In this document: positions 7,276 through 15,287 of the stretch, piece after piece | Layout of the letters: the number at the start of each line of letters is the position of its first letter | Numbering within the stretch: position 1 is the first letter of the stretch | From: Burkholderiales bacterium | Lineage (GTDB): Bacteria > Pseudomonadota > Gammaproteobacteria > Burkholderiales > SG8-39 | Direction: 5' to 3' | DNA length: 21,011 nt | Assembly: GCA_020846575.1 (NCBI GenBank) | Contig: JADLDQ010000005.1 | Span: forward strand, 1 to 21,011 | The notes under the pieces: generated by a model | What the model was told of the DNA's origin: nothing | Database searches by the model: none | What the model saw: the letters and a program-made list of their open reading frames with translations, nothing else | Position numbers and translations under genes: made by a program

Positions 7276-7524
7276 TTGATCGAGACGATAGACCTGGCTC
7301 GCTGCACCGGCTGCGGCATCTGCGACCTGGTGTGCCCGGCCGACGTCATACACATGGAGGATCAGCCCTCCCGGGACGGGCTTGCGGGAATGCGCGAGCA
7401 GCGCATGCTGCCCGCGATCCGCTTCCGCGAGCACTGCATCACCTGCTTCAGCTGCGAGATCTTCTGTCCAGAGAAGATCGTCGACGTGCACCCCGTGGTG
7501 CGCAACCGGCCGCGCGCATGGTAG
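7276..7524 (+). CDS. 2x[4Fe-4S] ferredoxin-type electron transfer subunit
   Basis: This is an 82-residue protein from a TTG start at 7276, placed eight bases after GAAGGAG. Two complete cluster motifs are present: C10-x2-C13-x2-C16-x3-C20-P and C54-x2-C57-x2-C60-x3-C64-P, the classic bacterial-type 8Fe-8S arrangement. The insert between them is about 33 residues, longer than in small clostridial ferredoxins and closer to AprB-like subunits. The 3' end overlaps the flavoprotein start by seven bases (ATGGTAG), so the two proteins are very likely made together as a complex that passes electrons to or from the FAD. A dedicated subunit is more likely than a free ferredoxin. Confidence 0.93.
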   Translation: MIETIDLARCTGCGICDLVCPADVIHMEDQPSRDGLAGMREQRMLPAIRFREHCITCFSCEIFCPEKIVDVHPVVRNRPRAW

Positions 7525-9242
7525 CCGCCGGCGGCCTCCAGGGAACGCTCGTCCAGACCGACGTGCTGGTCATCGGCGGCGGCGTGGGCGGGCTGCTCGC
7601 GGCGCTCTCGGCCAAACGCCACGGCGCGCCCGGCACGCGTGTCACCCTGCTCGATTCGTGGCTGGTCGGCCGTACCGGGCATGCCGCCTTTTCCAACGCC
7701 TGGATGGTGGTCGTCGAGCCCGAGGACGACCTGGACGCGGTCGCGCGCGAGATCATCGCGGGCAACGACTACATCGCCGACCAGGCCCTGGTGCAGGAGG
7801 TGCTCGCCATGTCCTGGGCGCGCATGAAGGACCTGGAGCGCCTGGAGCTCCGGTTTCCCGTCGACGCGCAGGGGCGCTATGTAAGGCGGCCGACCCGCGG
7901 CCTGGACGCCACGCGGGTGTTGTGCCCGGTGGGCGGCGGCCTGGAGTTCTGCTGGCGGCTGCGCCGCGGCCTGGAAGCCGAAGGCGTGCAGATCCTCGAT
8001 CGCATTTTCGTCACCGGTCTCATGAGGGGAAGAGGCGGCGCGCCCCTGGCGGGCGCCGTCGGCGTGCACAGCCGCACCGGGGCCTTCCACGTCATCAAGG
8101 CGAGGACCACGATCGTCTGCACCAACGCGGTCACGTTCCGTTCCGGGTTCGTGCGCGACATCACCGGCACTGGGACCCTGCTCGCCTACAGGGCGGGCGC
8201 GTCGCTGCGCAACATGGAGTTCAGCTACACGCGCCCGAGCACGCCGCGCTTCTACTTCGAAGGCATCACCTTCGCCATCCAGGAGGGCGCGCGCTTCCTC
8301 AACGCCAAGGGCGAGAAGTTCATGCCCCGCTACGAACCGGTGTGGGGCGACGAGGCCGACGTGCCGCGCATCGCGCGCGCGATGTCGCTCGAACGCCAGG
8401 CAGGCAACACCCCGATCTACCTGGACATGTCGGGCGTTCCGCCGGAGATCCGCAGCCATTTCATCGACAGCAAGGTGAAGTGGATGGAGCTCTTCTTCCG
8501 CAAGCTCGGAACCGAGACCGGCACCGATCTGTTCGGTGCGGCGCCGTACTATGCGCTCAACCAGATGACCAAGGGCGGCATCCGCACGGACCGGTATTGC
8601 CGCTCCGACGTGCCCGGACTGCTGTGTGCGGGCCTCGCACAGGCCGGCGCCTGCAACCACTTCGCGGGTTTCCACTTCGGCATGGCGATCGGCACGGGGT
8701 GGATCGCCGGCCGCAGCGCCGTCGAGGACCTGGAGCGTCTGGCCGCGCCGCTGCTCGACGAGGCCGAGGTGCGCGCACTGCACCGCGAGGTGCGCGCATC
8801 GCGGGACGATGCCGCCGAGGCGCAGAGCGACCGGCTGCTGCGGCGTTTGCAGGGACTGATGTTCGCCTATGACGTTTCGGTCTGGAAGCACGCCGAGCGC
8901 CTGGGCGCCGCGCTCACCGAGCTCGAAGCGATCCGCGACGAGTTCGCGCACCTGGCCGCGCCCCACACCCACGAACTGGTGCGCCTCAAGGAGACCGAGG
9001 CGATGTTGCTCGCCGCGGAGTTCATGCTGCGCACCTCGCTCTACAGGACCGAGTCGCGCGCGAGCCACCTGCGCGAGGACTTCGACGCGCGCGACGACGC
9101 GCGCTGGCTGTGCTGGGTCGACGTCACGCAGGAAGGTGGCGAGGCGCGGCTCGCGCAAACGCCGATTCCGATGCCTGTGTGCACGCCGGCCGAGGTGCGC
9201 TCGGGCCCGGTCCAGCGCGCCGTCAGGGGCGCTGGCGCGTGA
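7518..9242 (+). CDS. FAD-dependent oxidoreductase, fumarate reductase/adenylylsulfate reductase alpha-like
   Basis: This is a 574-residue flavoprotein, close to the usual 570-620 for SdhA/FrdA/AprA-type subunits. The ATG at 7518 overlaps the ferredoxin stop. VLVIGGGVGGLLAALSA (residues 16-32) is the Rossmann FAD motif, GRTGHAAFSNAW (51-62) is the region after the FAD ribose-binding strand, and the C-terminal CAGLAQAGACNHFAGFHFG with GTGWIAGR closes the FAD site. Residues after about 415 form the helical C-terminal domain. Pairing with a two-cluster ferredoxin mirrors AprAB, but the APS-specific gene context (sat, qmo) is absent, so sulfate metabolism is unlikely. It more likely reduces or dehydrogenates an organic acid or ring intermediate of the pathway (inference). 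No signal peptide or twin-arginine motif is seen, so it is cytoplasmic. Confidence 0.92.
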   Translation: MVAAGGLQGTLVQTDVLVIGGGVGGLLAALSAKRHGAPGTRVTLLDSWLVGRTGHAAFSNAWMVVVEPEDDLDAVAREIIAGNDYIADQALVQEVLAMSWARMKDLERLELRFPVDAQGRYVRRPTRGLDATRVLCPVGGGLEFCWRLRRGLEAEGVQILDRIFVTGLMRGRGGAPLAGAVGVHSRTGAFHVIKARTTIVCTNAVTFRSGFVRDITGTGTLLAYRAGASLRNMEFSYTRPSTPRFYFEGITFAIQEGARFLNAKGEKFMPRYEPVWGDEADVPRIARAMSLERQAGNTPIYLDMSGVPPEIRSHFIDSKVKWMELFFRKLGTETGTDLFGAAPYYALNQMTKGGIRTDRYCRSDVPGLLCAGLAQAGACNHFAGFHFGMAIGTGWIAGRSAVEDLERLAAPLLDEAEVRALHREVRASRDDAAEAQSDRLLRRLQGLMFAYDVSVWKHAERLGAALTELEAIRDEFAHLAAPHTHELVRLKETEAMLLAAEFMLRTSLYRTESRASHLREDFDARDDARWLCWVDVTQEGGEARLAQTPIPMPVCTPAEVRSGPVQRAVRGAGA

Positions 9243-9289
9243 TGAAGCGGTGGAAAGCGGGAAAACCTGGACTGCGAAGGAGGAGCGCG

Positions 9290-10273
9290 ATGAAGACGAA
9301 ACTGCTCGTGACGGTTTTGCTGGCGGGCTCCCTGGCGTTGCCCGCCTGGGCGCCTGGCGCTGCCGCGCAGGCCTACCCGGTCAAGCCGGTGCGGCTGATC
9401 ATTCCCTACGCGCCGGGAGGATCGGCCGATTTCGTAGGGCGCATCGTGGCGCAGAAACTGGGCGACGCCCTGGGCCAGCAGATTCTGGCGGACAACCGCG
9501 CCGGCGCCAACGGCAACATCGGCACCGAACTCGCGGCCAAGGCGAACGCGGACGGCTACACGCTGCTGCTGGCGAGCGAGATCCAGTTCGTCATCAATCC
9601 GGCCGCGTTCCCGAGTCTGCGCCAGGACCTCCTGCGGGAATTCGACCCGATCACGCTCATCACGGTCGCCTATAACCTGATGGTGGTGAACTCGGAGCTG
9701 CCGGTGAAGAACGTGAACGAGCTGGTCGCCTACGCCAGGGCGAATCCCGGGAAGATCAATTTCGGATCGCCGGGAACGGCGAGCCCCAACCACCTGTCGC
9801 TCGAGCTGCTCGCGTTGCAGACCGGGACGAGGATGGTCCACGTCCCGTACAAGGGCGCCGGCCAGGTGCTGCCCGACCTGATGGTGGGTCGCATCCAGCT
9901 GCTCATGGGGTCCATCCCCGCGGTCATGCCGCAGCTGGGCACCGGGCGCATCCGCGTGCTCGGCATGGGCGGTCCGCAGCGGGTGTCCAGCATGCCGGAC
10001 GTGCCCACGGTCGCCGAACAGGGTTTCCCGTGGTTCGAGAGCTCGGTGGCCTGGTCGCTGTTCACCCACGCCGGCGCGCCCAGGGCGGTGATCGAGCGCC
10101 TGCACGACGAAGTCGTGAAGCTGCTCGGCGAGCCGGACGTGCGCGCTCGCTTCGACAAGGCGGGTCTCACGCCGATCGGCAGCACGCCGGCGCAGCTCGC
10201 CGCGCGCCTGAAGGATGACCAGAACAAGTGGCCCAAGGTCATCCGGGAGGCAGGCATCAAGGTGCAGCAGTGA
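9290..10273 (+). CDS. Bug-family TTT substrate-binding protein (receptor 2)
   Basis: This is a 327-residue periplasmic receptor. The ATG at 9290 has an excellent ribosome site (GAAGGAGGAG) and begins a typical signal peptide with cleavage after AAAQA28. An earlier in-frame ATG at 9242 overlaps the flavoprotein stop but would add a basic 16-residue extension and is less likely. Family landmarks are YPVKPVRLIIPYAPGGSAD, GQQILADNRAGANG, DGYTLLL, HLSLELLA and MVHVPYKGAG. It sits in the middle of the catabolic operon and overlaps the next gene by four bases (GTGA), which ties its ligand to the pathway. No TctA/TctB genes are present, so it must work with a permease encoded elsewhere. Confidence 0.95.
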   Translation: MKTKLLVTVLLAGSLALPAWAPGAAAQAYPVKPVRLIIPYAPGGSADFVGRIVAQKLGDALGQQILADNRAGANGNIGTELAAKANADGYTLLLASEIQFVINPAAFPSLRQDLLREFDPITLITVAYNLMVVNSELPVKNVNELVAYARANPGKINFGSPGTASPNHLSLELLALQTGTRMVHVPYKGAGQVLPDLMVGRIQLLMGSIPAVMPQLGTGRIRVLGMGGPQRVSSMPDVPTVAEQGFPWFESSVAWSLFTHAGAPRAVIERLHDEVVKLLGEPDVRARFDKAGLTPIGSTPAQLAARLKDDQNKWPKVIREAGIKVQQ

Positions 10274-10956
10274 AGGCAGACTACTTCACCTACGCGAGCG
10301 GCGACGGCACCCGGATCCGCTCGTACTTCAACGCTCCCGCCGGCGCCGCCGGCGGCGTGATGCTGCTGCGCGGCGTGGCGGGGCCGGACTCGGGCTACAC
10401 GGAGATCGCCGAGCGGCTGGCCGAGTCCGGCTTCGCGGCGCTGGTGCACGGCTGGCAGGCGCGCGGCAACGATCCGCAGGACGCGGTGCTGCTCGCCGAC
10501 ATCGAAGCGGGCCTCGCCTTCATGGCCGCCCGGCCGGCGCTCGCCGGCCGCCCGCTGGGCGTGTTCGGCTACTGCAAGGGGGGCGGCTACGCCGTGCTCG
10601 CCGCCGCGCGCTTCCCCGCGATCCGCGCGCTGGTCGCGTTCCACGGCTTCGCGCGCCGGCCCGACGGCGCCACCGCGGCGAACCGCAACCCGATCGACGC
10701 CGTCGGCGAGGTGAGGCAGCCGGTGCTCCTGCTGCATGGCGGCAAGGACAGCGTCTCCCCGGTCGCGGCGATGCGCGAGCTGTGCACGGCTTTCCAAAGG
10801 AGCGGCGTGCCTTGCGAGATGCACGTCTACCCGCAGGCCGATCACGGCTTCGCGGTATCCACTCACAAGGGCTACCGGAGCGAGGCGGCGAGCGACGCTT
10901 ACACCCGCGCGCTCGACTTCCTGCGGCGCCATGCACGGCAGCGAGACCCGTCATGA
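10270..10956 (+). CDS. Dienelactone hydrolase-family alpha/beta hydrolase
   Basis: This is a 228-residue cytoplasmic alpha/beta hydrolase. The GTG start at 10270 overlaps the Bug stop (GTGA); an ATG at 10228 would overlap the receptor more deeply and is rejected. The catalytic triad is readable: nucleophile C102 in GYCKGGG, D160 in HGGKDSVSP and H192 in QADHGF. A cysteine nucleophile is the hallmark of dienelactone hydrolases, which open the lactone of chloro- or carboxymethylene-butenolides in aromatic catabolism. The glutamate that normally follows the first strand of classic enzymes is not evident (MLLRGVAGPDSG), so the activation mechanism or substrate may differ. It sits directly before the ring-cleavage dioxygenase genes, which fits a ring-opening product as substrate. 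Confidence 0.92.
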   Translation: MKADYFTYASGDGTRIRSYFNAPAGAAGGVMLLRGVAGPDSGYTEIAERLAESGFAALVHGWQARGNDPQDAVLLADIEAGLAFMAARPALAGRPLGVFGYCKGGGYAVLAAARFPAIRALVAFHGFARRPDGATAANRNPIDAVGEVRQPVLLLHGGKDSVSPVAAMRELCTAFQRSGVPCEMHVYPQADHGFAVSTHKGYRSEAASDAYTRALDFLRRHARQRDPS

Positions 10957-11279
10957 GCATCATGGACCATTTCGACAAGACCTCGCCGCTGCACCGCATG
11001 GTGTTCGAGGTCAGGAAGAGCTGGGCGCTGCGCGCGCGCTGGAAGAACGATTTCGACGCGCTCGCCCGGGAATACGGCCTGTCCGAGGAAGAGAAGCGTG
11101 CCGCGCGCGCATGCGACCTGCCCGGGCTGCACGCGCTGGGCGTGCATCCGTTCTACTTCAATCCCATCATCCGCCTGACGCACGGCGAGGACTGGGACGA
11201 GTTCCAGCCGATCACCGTCGAAATCATGAAGCGCTCCTACGGCGAAGCGGGGGACCCGCGCACTTACGAAAGGAGCTGA
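10953..11279 (+). CDS. Extradiol dioxygenase small subunit, LigA-like (protocatechuate 4,5-dioxygenase alpha type)
   Basis: This is a 108-residue, mostly helical protein. The ATG at 10953 overlaps the preceding stop (ATGA). SWALRARWKNDFDALAREY (around residues 23-41), then LSEEEKRAARACD with LHALGVHPFYF, is the LigA pattern. In the sphingomonad LigAB enzyme the alpha subunit caps the active site of the beta subunit. The next gene, three bases downstream, encodes the LigB-type catalytic subunit, so a LigA-LigB heteromer is expected. LigA has no catalytic metal ligands of its own. Separate subunits, rather than a fused LigBA, match the protocatechuate 4,5-dioxygenase arrangement. Confidence 0.9.
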   Translation: MSIMDHFDKTSPLHRMVFEVRKSWALRARWKNDFDALAREYGLSEEEKRAARACDLPGLHALGVHPFYFNPIIRLTHGEDWDEFQPITVEIMKRSYGEAGDPRTYERS

Positions 11280-11282
11280 GCC

Positions 11283-12161
11283 ATGGCCCGCATCGTCGCC
11301 GCCTGCGCCACCACCCACAGCCCCGGACTCGGGGGCTGGATCGAACACGAGGACGAGGCAAAACGTACCTGCGTGCTAGCTGGACTCGAGATCCTGCGCG
11401 ACAGGCTGCTCGCGACGCGCCCCGATCTCATCATCGGCATCTCGACCGACCACATGCTGACCTCGCCGCCGTACAACATGCCGGATTTCGCCATCGGCGT
11501 CGCCGAGCGTCATGCGGGCCCCGCGCCCGGCATCGATCTGTGGCTGCGGATCAAGCCGTTCGCGATCGACGGGCACCGCCCGCTCGCTCGCCTGCTGGTC
11601 AACGAGGCGGTGAAGCTCGGCGTCAATTTCGTGCCGCACGAGAAGGTGGACTTCGACGACAACTTCTCGGTGCCGCTCAGCTACCTCAACCCCGGCATGA
11701 GGATTGCGTTCATTCCGGTGCTGGTGAACTCGTTCGTGCCGCCCCAGCCTTCGCCGCAGAAGTGCTACCAGGCGGCGCTGGCGCTGAAGACCGTCATCGA
11801 GACGAAATGGACCGGCGCTGAGCGCATCGCCATCGTCGCCACCGGCGGCCTGTCCCACGAACCGGGCGGACCGCGGAATTTCGACGTGGACGAAGCCTTC
11901 GACCGGTGGTTCCTGCAGCTGCTCGCCGAGGGCGTGGCGCACGAGCGCATCCTGCGCGAGTGCTCCCTCGAGCGCATGAACCAGGCTGGAGAGGGCGGCA
12001 CCGCGGAGCTGCTCGCCTGGATGATGGCCATGGCCTTCTCGCAGGGTCCCGCGGAGATTCTCGCCTACGAGGCGACGCACGTGTGGCGCTGCGGTTCGGG
12101 GCTTGTATGGTGGCCGAGTCTCGCCCGGGTCGCTCCTCGGGCCGCGGGCGCGGTGGTATGA
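11283..12161 (+). CDS. Extradiol ring-cleavage dioxygenase catalytic subunit, LigB-like
   Basis: This is a 292-residue class III extradiol dioxygenase that splits the ring of a catecholic or hydroxypyridine-like substrate beside the diol, using Fe(II) and O2. AGGAG stands before the ATG. Expected active-site residues fall at the same numbers as in LigB: H12 (TTHSPGLGG) and H57 (ISTDHM) as iron ligands, E242 (GTAELLAW) as the third, and H192 (GGLSHEPGG) in the place of the catalytic base. The substrate is not predictable; protocatechuate, gallate, homoprotocatechuate or pyridinediol-type rings are all conceivable. The last ~15 residues (SLARVAPRAAGAVV) look like a tail beyond the usual domain end. 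It shares an ATGA overlap with the amidase gene. Confidence 0.93.
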   Translation: MARIVAACATTHSPGLGGWIEHEDEAKRTCVLAGLEILRDRLLATRPDLIIGISTDHMLTSPPYNMPDFAIGVAERHAGPAPGIDLWLRIKPFAIDGHRPLARLLVNEAVKLGVNFVPHEKVDFDDNFSVPLSYLNPGMRIAFIPVLVNSFVPPQPSPQKCYQAALALKTVIETKWTGAERIAIVATGGLSHEPGGPRNFDVDEAFDRWFLQLLAEGVAHERILRECSLERMNQAGEGGTAELLAWMMAMAFSQGPAEILAYEATHVWRCGSGLVWWPSLARVAPRAAGAVV

Positions 12162-13474
12162 ACATGGAGTCCGGTGCGGAGGCGCTCGAGCGCTGCCTGG
12201 CGCGCATCGCCGACCCGCAAGGCGAGGGCGGGCGCACTTTCGTGCGCGTCTTCGCAGACCAGGCGCGCGCCGCGGCGCGTGCCTGGGATACGATGCGCCG
12301 TGCGAACCTGCCGCTGCCCGCGCTCGCGGGCGTGCCGGTCTCGGTGAAGGACCTGTTCGACGTGGCGGGGAGCGTCACCACCGCCGGCTCGATCGCGCTG
12401 CGCGATGCGGCGCCGGCCGCCCAGGATGCCCTGGCGGTCGCGCGCCTGAGACGCGCCGGGGCGGTCATCGTCGGCACGACCAACATGACCGAATTCGCCA
12501 TGGGCGCGCTCGGCCTGAACCCGCACTACGGTACGCCGCGCAACCCCTTCGACCGCGCCCGCGGGCTCATACCGGGCGGCTCGTCCTCCGGCGCGGCGGT
12601 GTCGGTCACCGACGGCATGGCGGCGGTGGCCATCGGTTCGGACACCGCCGGCTCGGTGCGCATGCCGGCGGCGCTGTGCGGCCTGGCTGGCTTCAAGCCT
12701 ACCGCGCGGCGCGTGCCGCTCGAGGGGTCCATCCCGCTCGCCGCCTCGCTCGATTCGATCGGACCGCTCGCCCGCAGCGTCGCCGATTGCGCGCTGGTCG
12801 ACGCGGTGCTGGCCGGCGAGCCGGAAACGGGCCTGGCGGCCGTCGGCCTGAAGGGGCTGCGCTTCGCGGTGCCGGCGACGCTGGTGCTCGACGATCTCGC
12901 ACCAGCGGTGCAGTCGGCGTTCTCGAGGGCGCTGTCGGCGCTCTCGCGCGCCGGCGCGGCGCTCAGCGAGATCGCGTTCGCGGAGCTCGGAGAGCTCGCG
13001 TCCATCAACGCCCGCGCCCACGGCGGGTTCTCGGTGCTGGAGGGCTACGCCTGGCACCGGCGGCTTCTGGAGGAAAAGCGCGGACTCTACGATCCGATCA
13101 TCGCCGCGCGCTTCGCCAACGGCGCCGGCGCGAGTGCGGCCGACTACGTCGACCTGATGGGCGCGCGGCGGGCGCTGATCGGACGGGCGAACGCCGCGAC
13201 ACGCGCATTCGACGCCCTGCTCATGCCCACGGTGCCGATCACGGCGCCGCCCATCGCCGAGCTGCAGGGCGACGAGGCGAAATGGCTCGCGACCAACCGC
13301 GTCATGATCCGCAACCCGTTCGTGGCGAACTTCCTCGACCGCTGCGCACTGACCGTGCCCTGCCAGGCGCCGGAGAGTGCGCCGGTCGGCCTGATGCTGA
13401 TGGGCGAGACGATGAGCGACCGGCGCCTGCTGGCGATCGGCGCAGGCGTCGAAGCGCTGCTCGGGAGCCGGTAG
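12158..13474 (+). CDS. Amidase signature-family enzyme (GatA/AtzF-like)
   Basis: This is a 438-residue amidase-signature hydrolase. The ATG at 12158 overlaps the LigB stop; a second ATG two codons later is equally possible. The Ser-cisSer-Lys triad is clear: K64 in PVSVKDLFD, the serine cluster 142-144 in IPGGSSSGAAV and S166 in GSDTAGSVRMPA. LAGFKPTARRVPLEG and DSIGPLARSVADCA complete the fold. No gatB or gatC accompanies it, so it is a catabolic amidase rather than the tRNA amidotransferase subunit. Expected chemistry is release of ammonia or an amine from an amide, here probably a ring-opened product or side chain (inference). At ~440 residues it is at the short end of the family but complete. 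Confidence 0.93.
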   Translation: MNMESGAEALERCLARIADPQGEGGRTFVRVFADQARAAARAWDTMRRANLPLPALAGVPVSVKDLFDVAGSVTTAGSIALRDAAPAAQDALAVARLRRAGAVIVGTTNMTEFAMGALGLNPHYGTPRNPFDRARGLIPGGSSSGAAVSVTDGMAAVAIGSDTAGSVRMPAALCGLAGFKPTARRVPLEGSIPLAASLDSIGPLARSVADCALVDAVLAGEPETGLAAVGLKGLRFAVPATLVLDDLAPAVQSAFSRALSALSRAGAALSEIAFAELGELASINARAHGGFSVLEGYAWHRRLLEEKRGLYDPIIAARFANGAGASAADYVDLMGARRALIGRANAATRAFDALLMPTVPITAPPIAELQGDEAKWLATNRVMIRNPFVANFLDRCALTVPCQAPESAPVGLMLMGETMSDRRLLAIGAGVEALLGSR

Positions 13475-13477
13475 CCG

Positions 13478-13606
13478 GTGAACGAGCCGCGCGCCGATCC
13501 GCCCGAGAGGGCGCGCGGGCAGCCGGCCGGGATCGGCCCGCGCCGGGGCCGCAGCGACGAGAATCCGCGCGAGGCGGCGTTCGGCTTCCTGGAGCAGGGC
13601 GGGTGA
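13478..13606 (+). CDS. Small ORF of 42 codons between amidase and amidohydrolase genes
   Basis: A GTG at 13478, three bases after the amidase stop, opens a 42-codon frame that ends at 13604-13606 in a GTGA overlap with the next gene. Nearly all third positions are G or C (about 39 of 41), as in true genes here. The peptide is charged and rich in Arg, Pro, Glu and Gly, ending DENPREAAFGFLEQGG, with no membrane segment and no motif I recognise. Its exact fit between two stop/start junctions is what supports it. It could be a small partner protein, a translational-coupling leader, or the trimmed end of a lost gene. Confidence 0.5.
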   Translation: MNEPRADPPERARGQPAGIGPRRGRSDENPREAAFGFLEQGG

Positions 13607-15267
13607 ACGCCGAGCGCATCCTGCGCAATGCGCGCGTGCTGGCGCTCGACGCACGGTCCTGCGTCGCCTCGGCGATCGCCATCCGGGGAGAGCGCATCCT
13701 GGCGCTCGGCGCGCAGGCCGAGGTCGCTGCGCTTGCCGGGCCGTCCACGGAAGTGATCGATCTGCGCGGGCGCACCGTGATGCCCGGGCTGATCGACGGA
13801 CACGCCCACATGGATCGCGAGGGCCTGAAAGCGCTGCTGCCCTCGCTGGCCGGCGCGCGCAGCATCGCGGACCTGGTGGCGCGGCTGCGCGAGATCGCGG
13901 CGGGCGTGCCGGCCGGGCACTGGATCGTCACGCTTCCGCTCGGCGATCCGCCGGAGTACCGCAGTTCCCCCTCCATGTACGCGGAAGGGCGGCTGCCGGA
14001 CAGGCGCGACCTGGACCGCGCCTCCAGCGATCATCCGATCCTGATCCGCTCGGCGTGGGGTTACTGGTCGCGCCAGGCGCCGCTCGTGTGCGTCGCCAAT
14101 TCGCGCGCGCTCGCGCTGGCCGGTATCACCCGCGGCAGCGAGGCGCCCTCGCCCAAGGTGTCGATCGAGCGCGATGCCGCGGGAGAGCCGAGCGGCGTGA
14201 TCCTCGAATCGGACTTCATGCCCATCGCCGAATTCACGCTGTTCAGGAACGCGCCCAACTTCACGCTCGATGACCGGGTGCGCGCGCTCCAGCGCTCCAT
14301 GCAGGTCTACAGCGCATTCGGGACCACGGGCGTGTTCGAGGGTCACGGCGCCGCGCCGCAAGTCGTGAGCGCGTACCAGCGCCTGCGCGAAACCGGCCGC
14401 CAGGGCGTGCGCGCGCATCTGGTGTTCAGTCCCGGTTGGAGCGGGCTGTCGCAGGACGATGTCCGCGCGGTCCTCGGCTCATGGGGCCGGTGGCTCGCTG
14501 GCCGCGGCCTGGGCGACCGCCGGCTGCGCGTCGCGGGCGTGTACACCGAGATCGACGAAACCCCGGAGAGCCGGCTGCGCGCCCGGTGCGCCCCGCAGAC
14601 CGGCTGGGCGGGGTTCTGCTACGACTGCGGCTTGCCGCGCAAGGCGGTAAAGGAACTGATGCTCGAAGCGGCGCGCCTGGGCATCCGGGTCTGCGGCATC
14701 TGGGAGAACCTGTTCGAGCTCTACGCCGAGGTCGATCGCGAAATCCCGCTGGCGGGCCGGCGCTGGGTGCTCGGCCACCAGACCTTCCTCGACGCGGACC
14801 GGATTGCCCGCATCCGTGACATGGGTCTGGTGCTGACCACACACACCCAGATCCACAAGCGCGGCGAGGAGTTCCTCGCCAGGGCGGGGCCCGGACGAGA
14901 GCAGACCATCTATCCGCTGCGCGCCCTGCTCGACGCCGGCGTGACGGTCTCGCTCGGCACCGACAACGTACCGCCCAGCCTCTGGCACTCGGTGTGGGAG
15001 GTCACGGCGCGGCGTGCGAAAAGCGGCGCCGAAGTCGCACCCGCGCAGCGCATCACGCGCGAGGAGGCGCTGCGATGCGCCACCGTGAGCGGGGCCTACC
15101 TGTGCTGGGAAGAAGACGAGCGCGGCTCGCTCGAACCGGGCAAGCTCGCCGACCTCGCGGTATTCGACGAAGATCCGCTCACCGTGGATGCGCAGCGCCT
15201 GAGGAGTCTCGAATCCGTCATGACCCTGGTGGGCGGCCGCACTGTGCACACGCGGCTCACTTCCTGA
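13603..15267 (+). CDS. Amidohydrolase, YtcJ/amidohydrolase-3 family (COG1574)
   Basis: This is a 554-residue metal-dependent hydrolase. The GTG start at 13603 overlaps the preceding small ORF's stop, with GGAG upstream. The N-terminal beta-sandwich strands (ILRNARVLALD, IAIRGERILALG) lead to VMPGLIDGHAHM with the HxH pair H67/H69; H392 (VLGHQTF) and D454 (SLGTDNVPP) complete the metal site. The closing SLEPGKLADLAVFDEDPL is the standard C-terminal sandwich return. Related enzymes hydrolyse N-acyl or N-formyl groups, cyclic imides or similar C-N bonds. It is the second unrelated amidohydrolase in the window, and with the amidase gives three C-N hydrolases, arguing for a nitrogen-bearing substrate. 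There is no signal peptide. Confidence 0.9.
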   Translation: MNAERILRNARVLALDARSCVASAIAIRGERILALGAQAEVAALAGPSTEVIDLRGRTVMPGLIDGHAHMDREGLKALLPSLAGARSIADLVARLREIAAGVPAGHWIVTLPLGDPPEYRSSPSMYAEGRLPDRRDLDRASSDHPILIRSAWGYWSRQAPLVCVANSRALALAGITRGSEAPSPKVSIERDAAGEPSGVILESDFMPIAEFTLFRNAPNFTLDDRVRALQRSMQVYSAFGTTGVFEGHGAAPQVVSAYQRLRETGRQGVRAHLVFSPGWSGLSQDDVRAVLGSWGRWLAGRGLGDRRLRVAGVYTEIDETPESRLRARCAPQTGWAGFCYDCGLPRKAVKELMLEAARLGIRVCGIWENLFELYAEVDREIPLAGRRWVLGHQTFLDADRIARIRDMGLVLTTHTQIHKRGEEFLARAGPGREQTIYPLRALLDAGVTVSLGTDNVPPSLWHSVWEVTARRAKSGAEVAPAQRITREEALRCATVSGAYLCWEEDERGSLEPGKLADLAVFDEDPLTVDAQRLRSLESVMTLVGGRTVHTRLTS

Positions 15268-15287
15268 ACCACCCTTCGGAGAGCACC

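Noticed and set aside
5550..7355. Minus-strand frame of about 600 codons
   Set aside because: It is a shadow of the MBL and decarboxylase-like genes; composition is His/Arg-rich with no motif, while the plus-strand proteins are unmistakable.
7362..9158. Minus-strand frame of about 598 codons
   Set aside because: Shadow of the flavoprotein gene caused by high GC at third positions.
7276..9242. True adenylylsulfate reductase AprBA
   Set aside because: No sat, qmo or other sulfur genes are present and the surrounding genes are catabolic.
9242..9289. Start of Bug receptor 2 at the ATGA overlap
   Set aside because: It would put a basic 16-residue extension ahead of the signal peptide; the ATG at 9290 has a far better ribosome site.
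12158..13474. GatA subunit of the tRNA amidotransferase
   Set aside because: No gatB/gatC neighbours; position inside a catabolic operon and length favour a stand-alone amidase.
12103..13602. Extended upstream part of the frame leading into the amidohydrolase
   Set aside because: It overlaps the amidase gene completely and is Arg-rich; the GTG at 13603 with the coupled junction is the sensible start.
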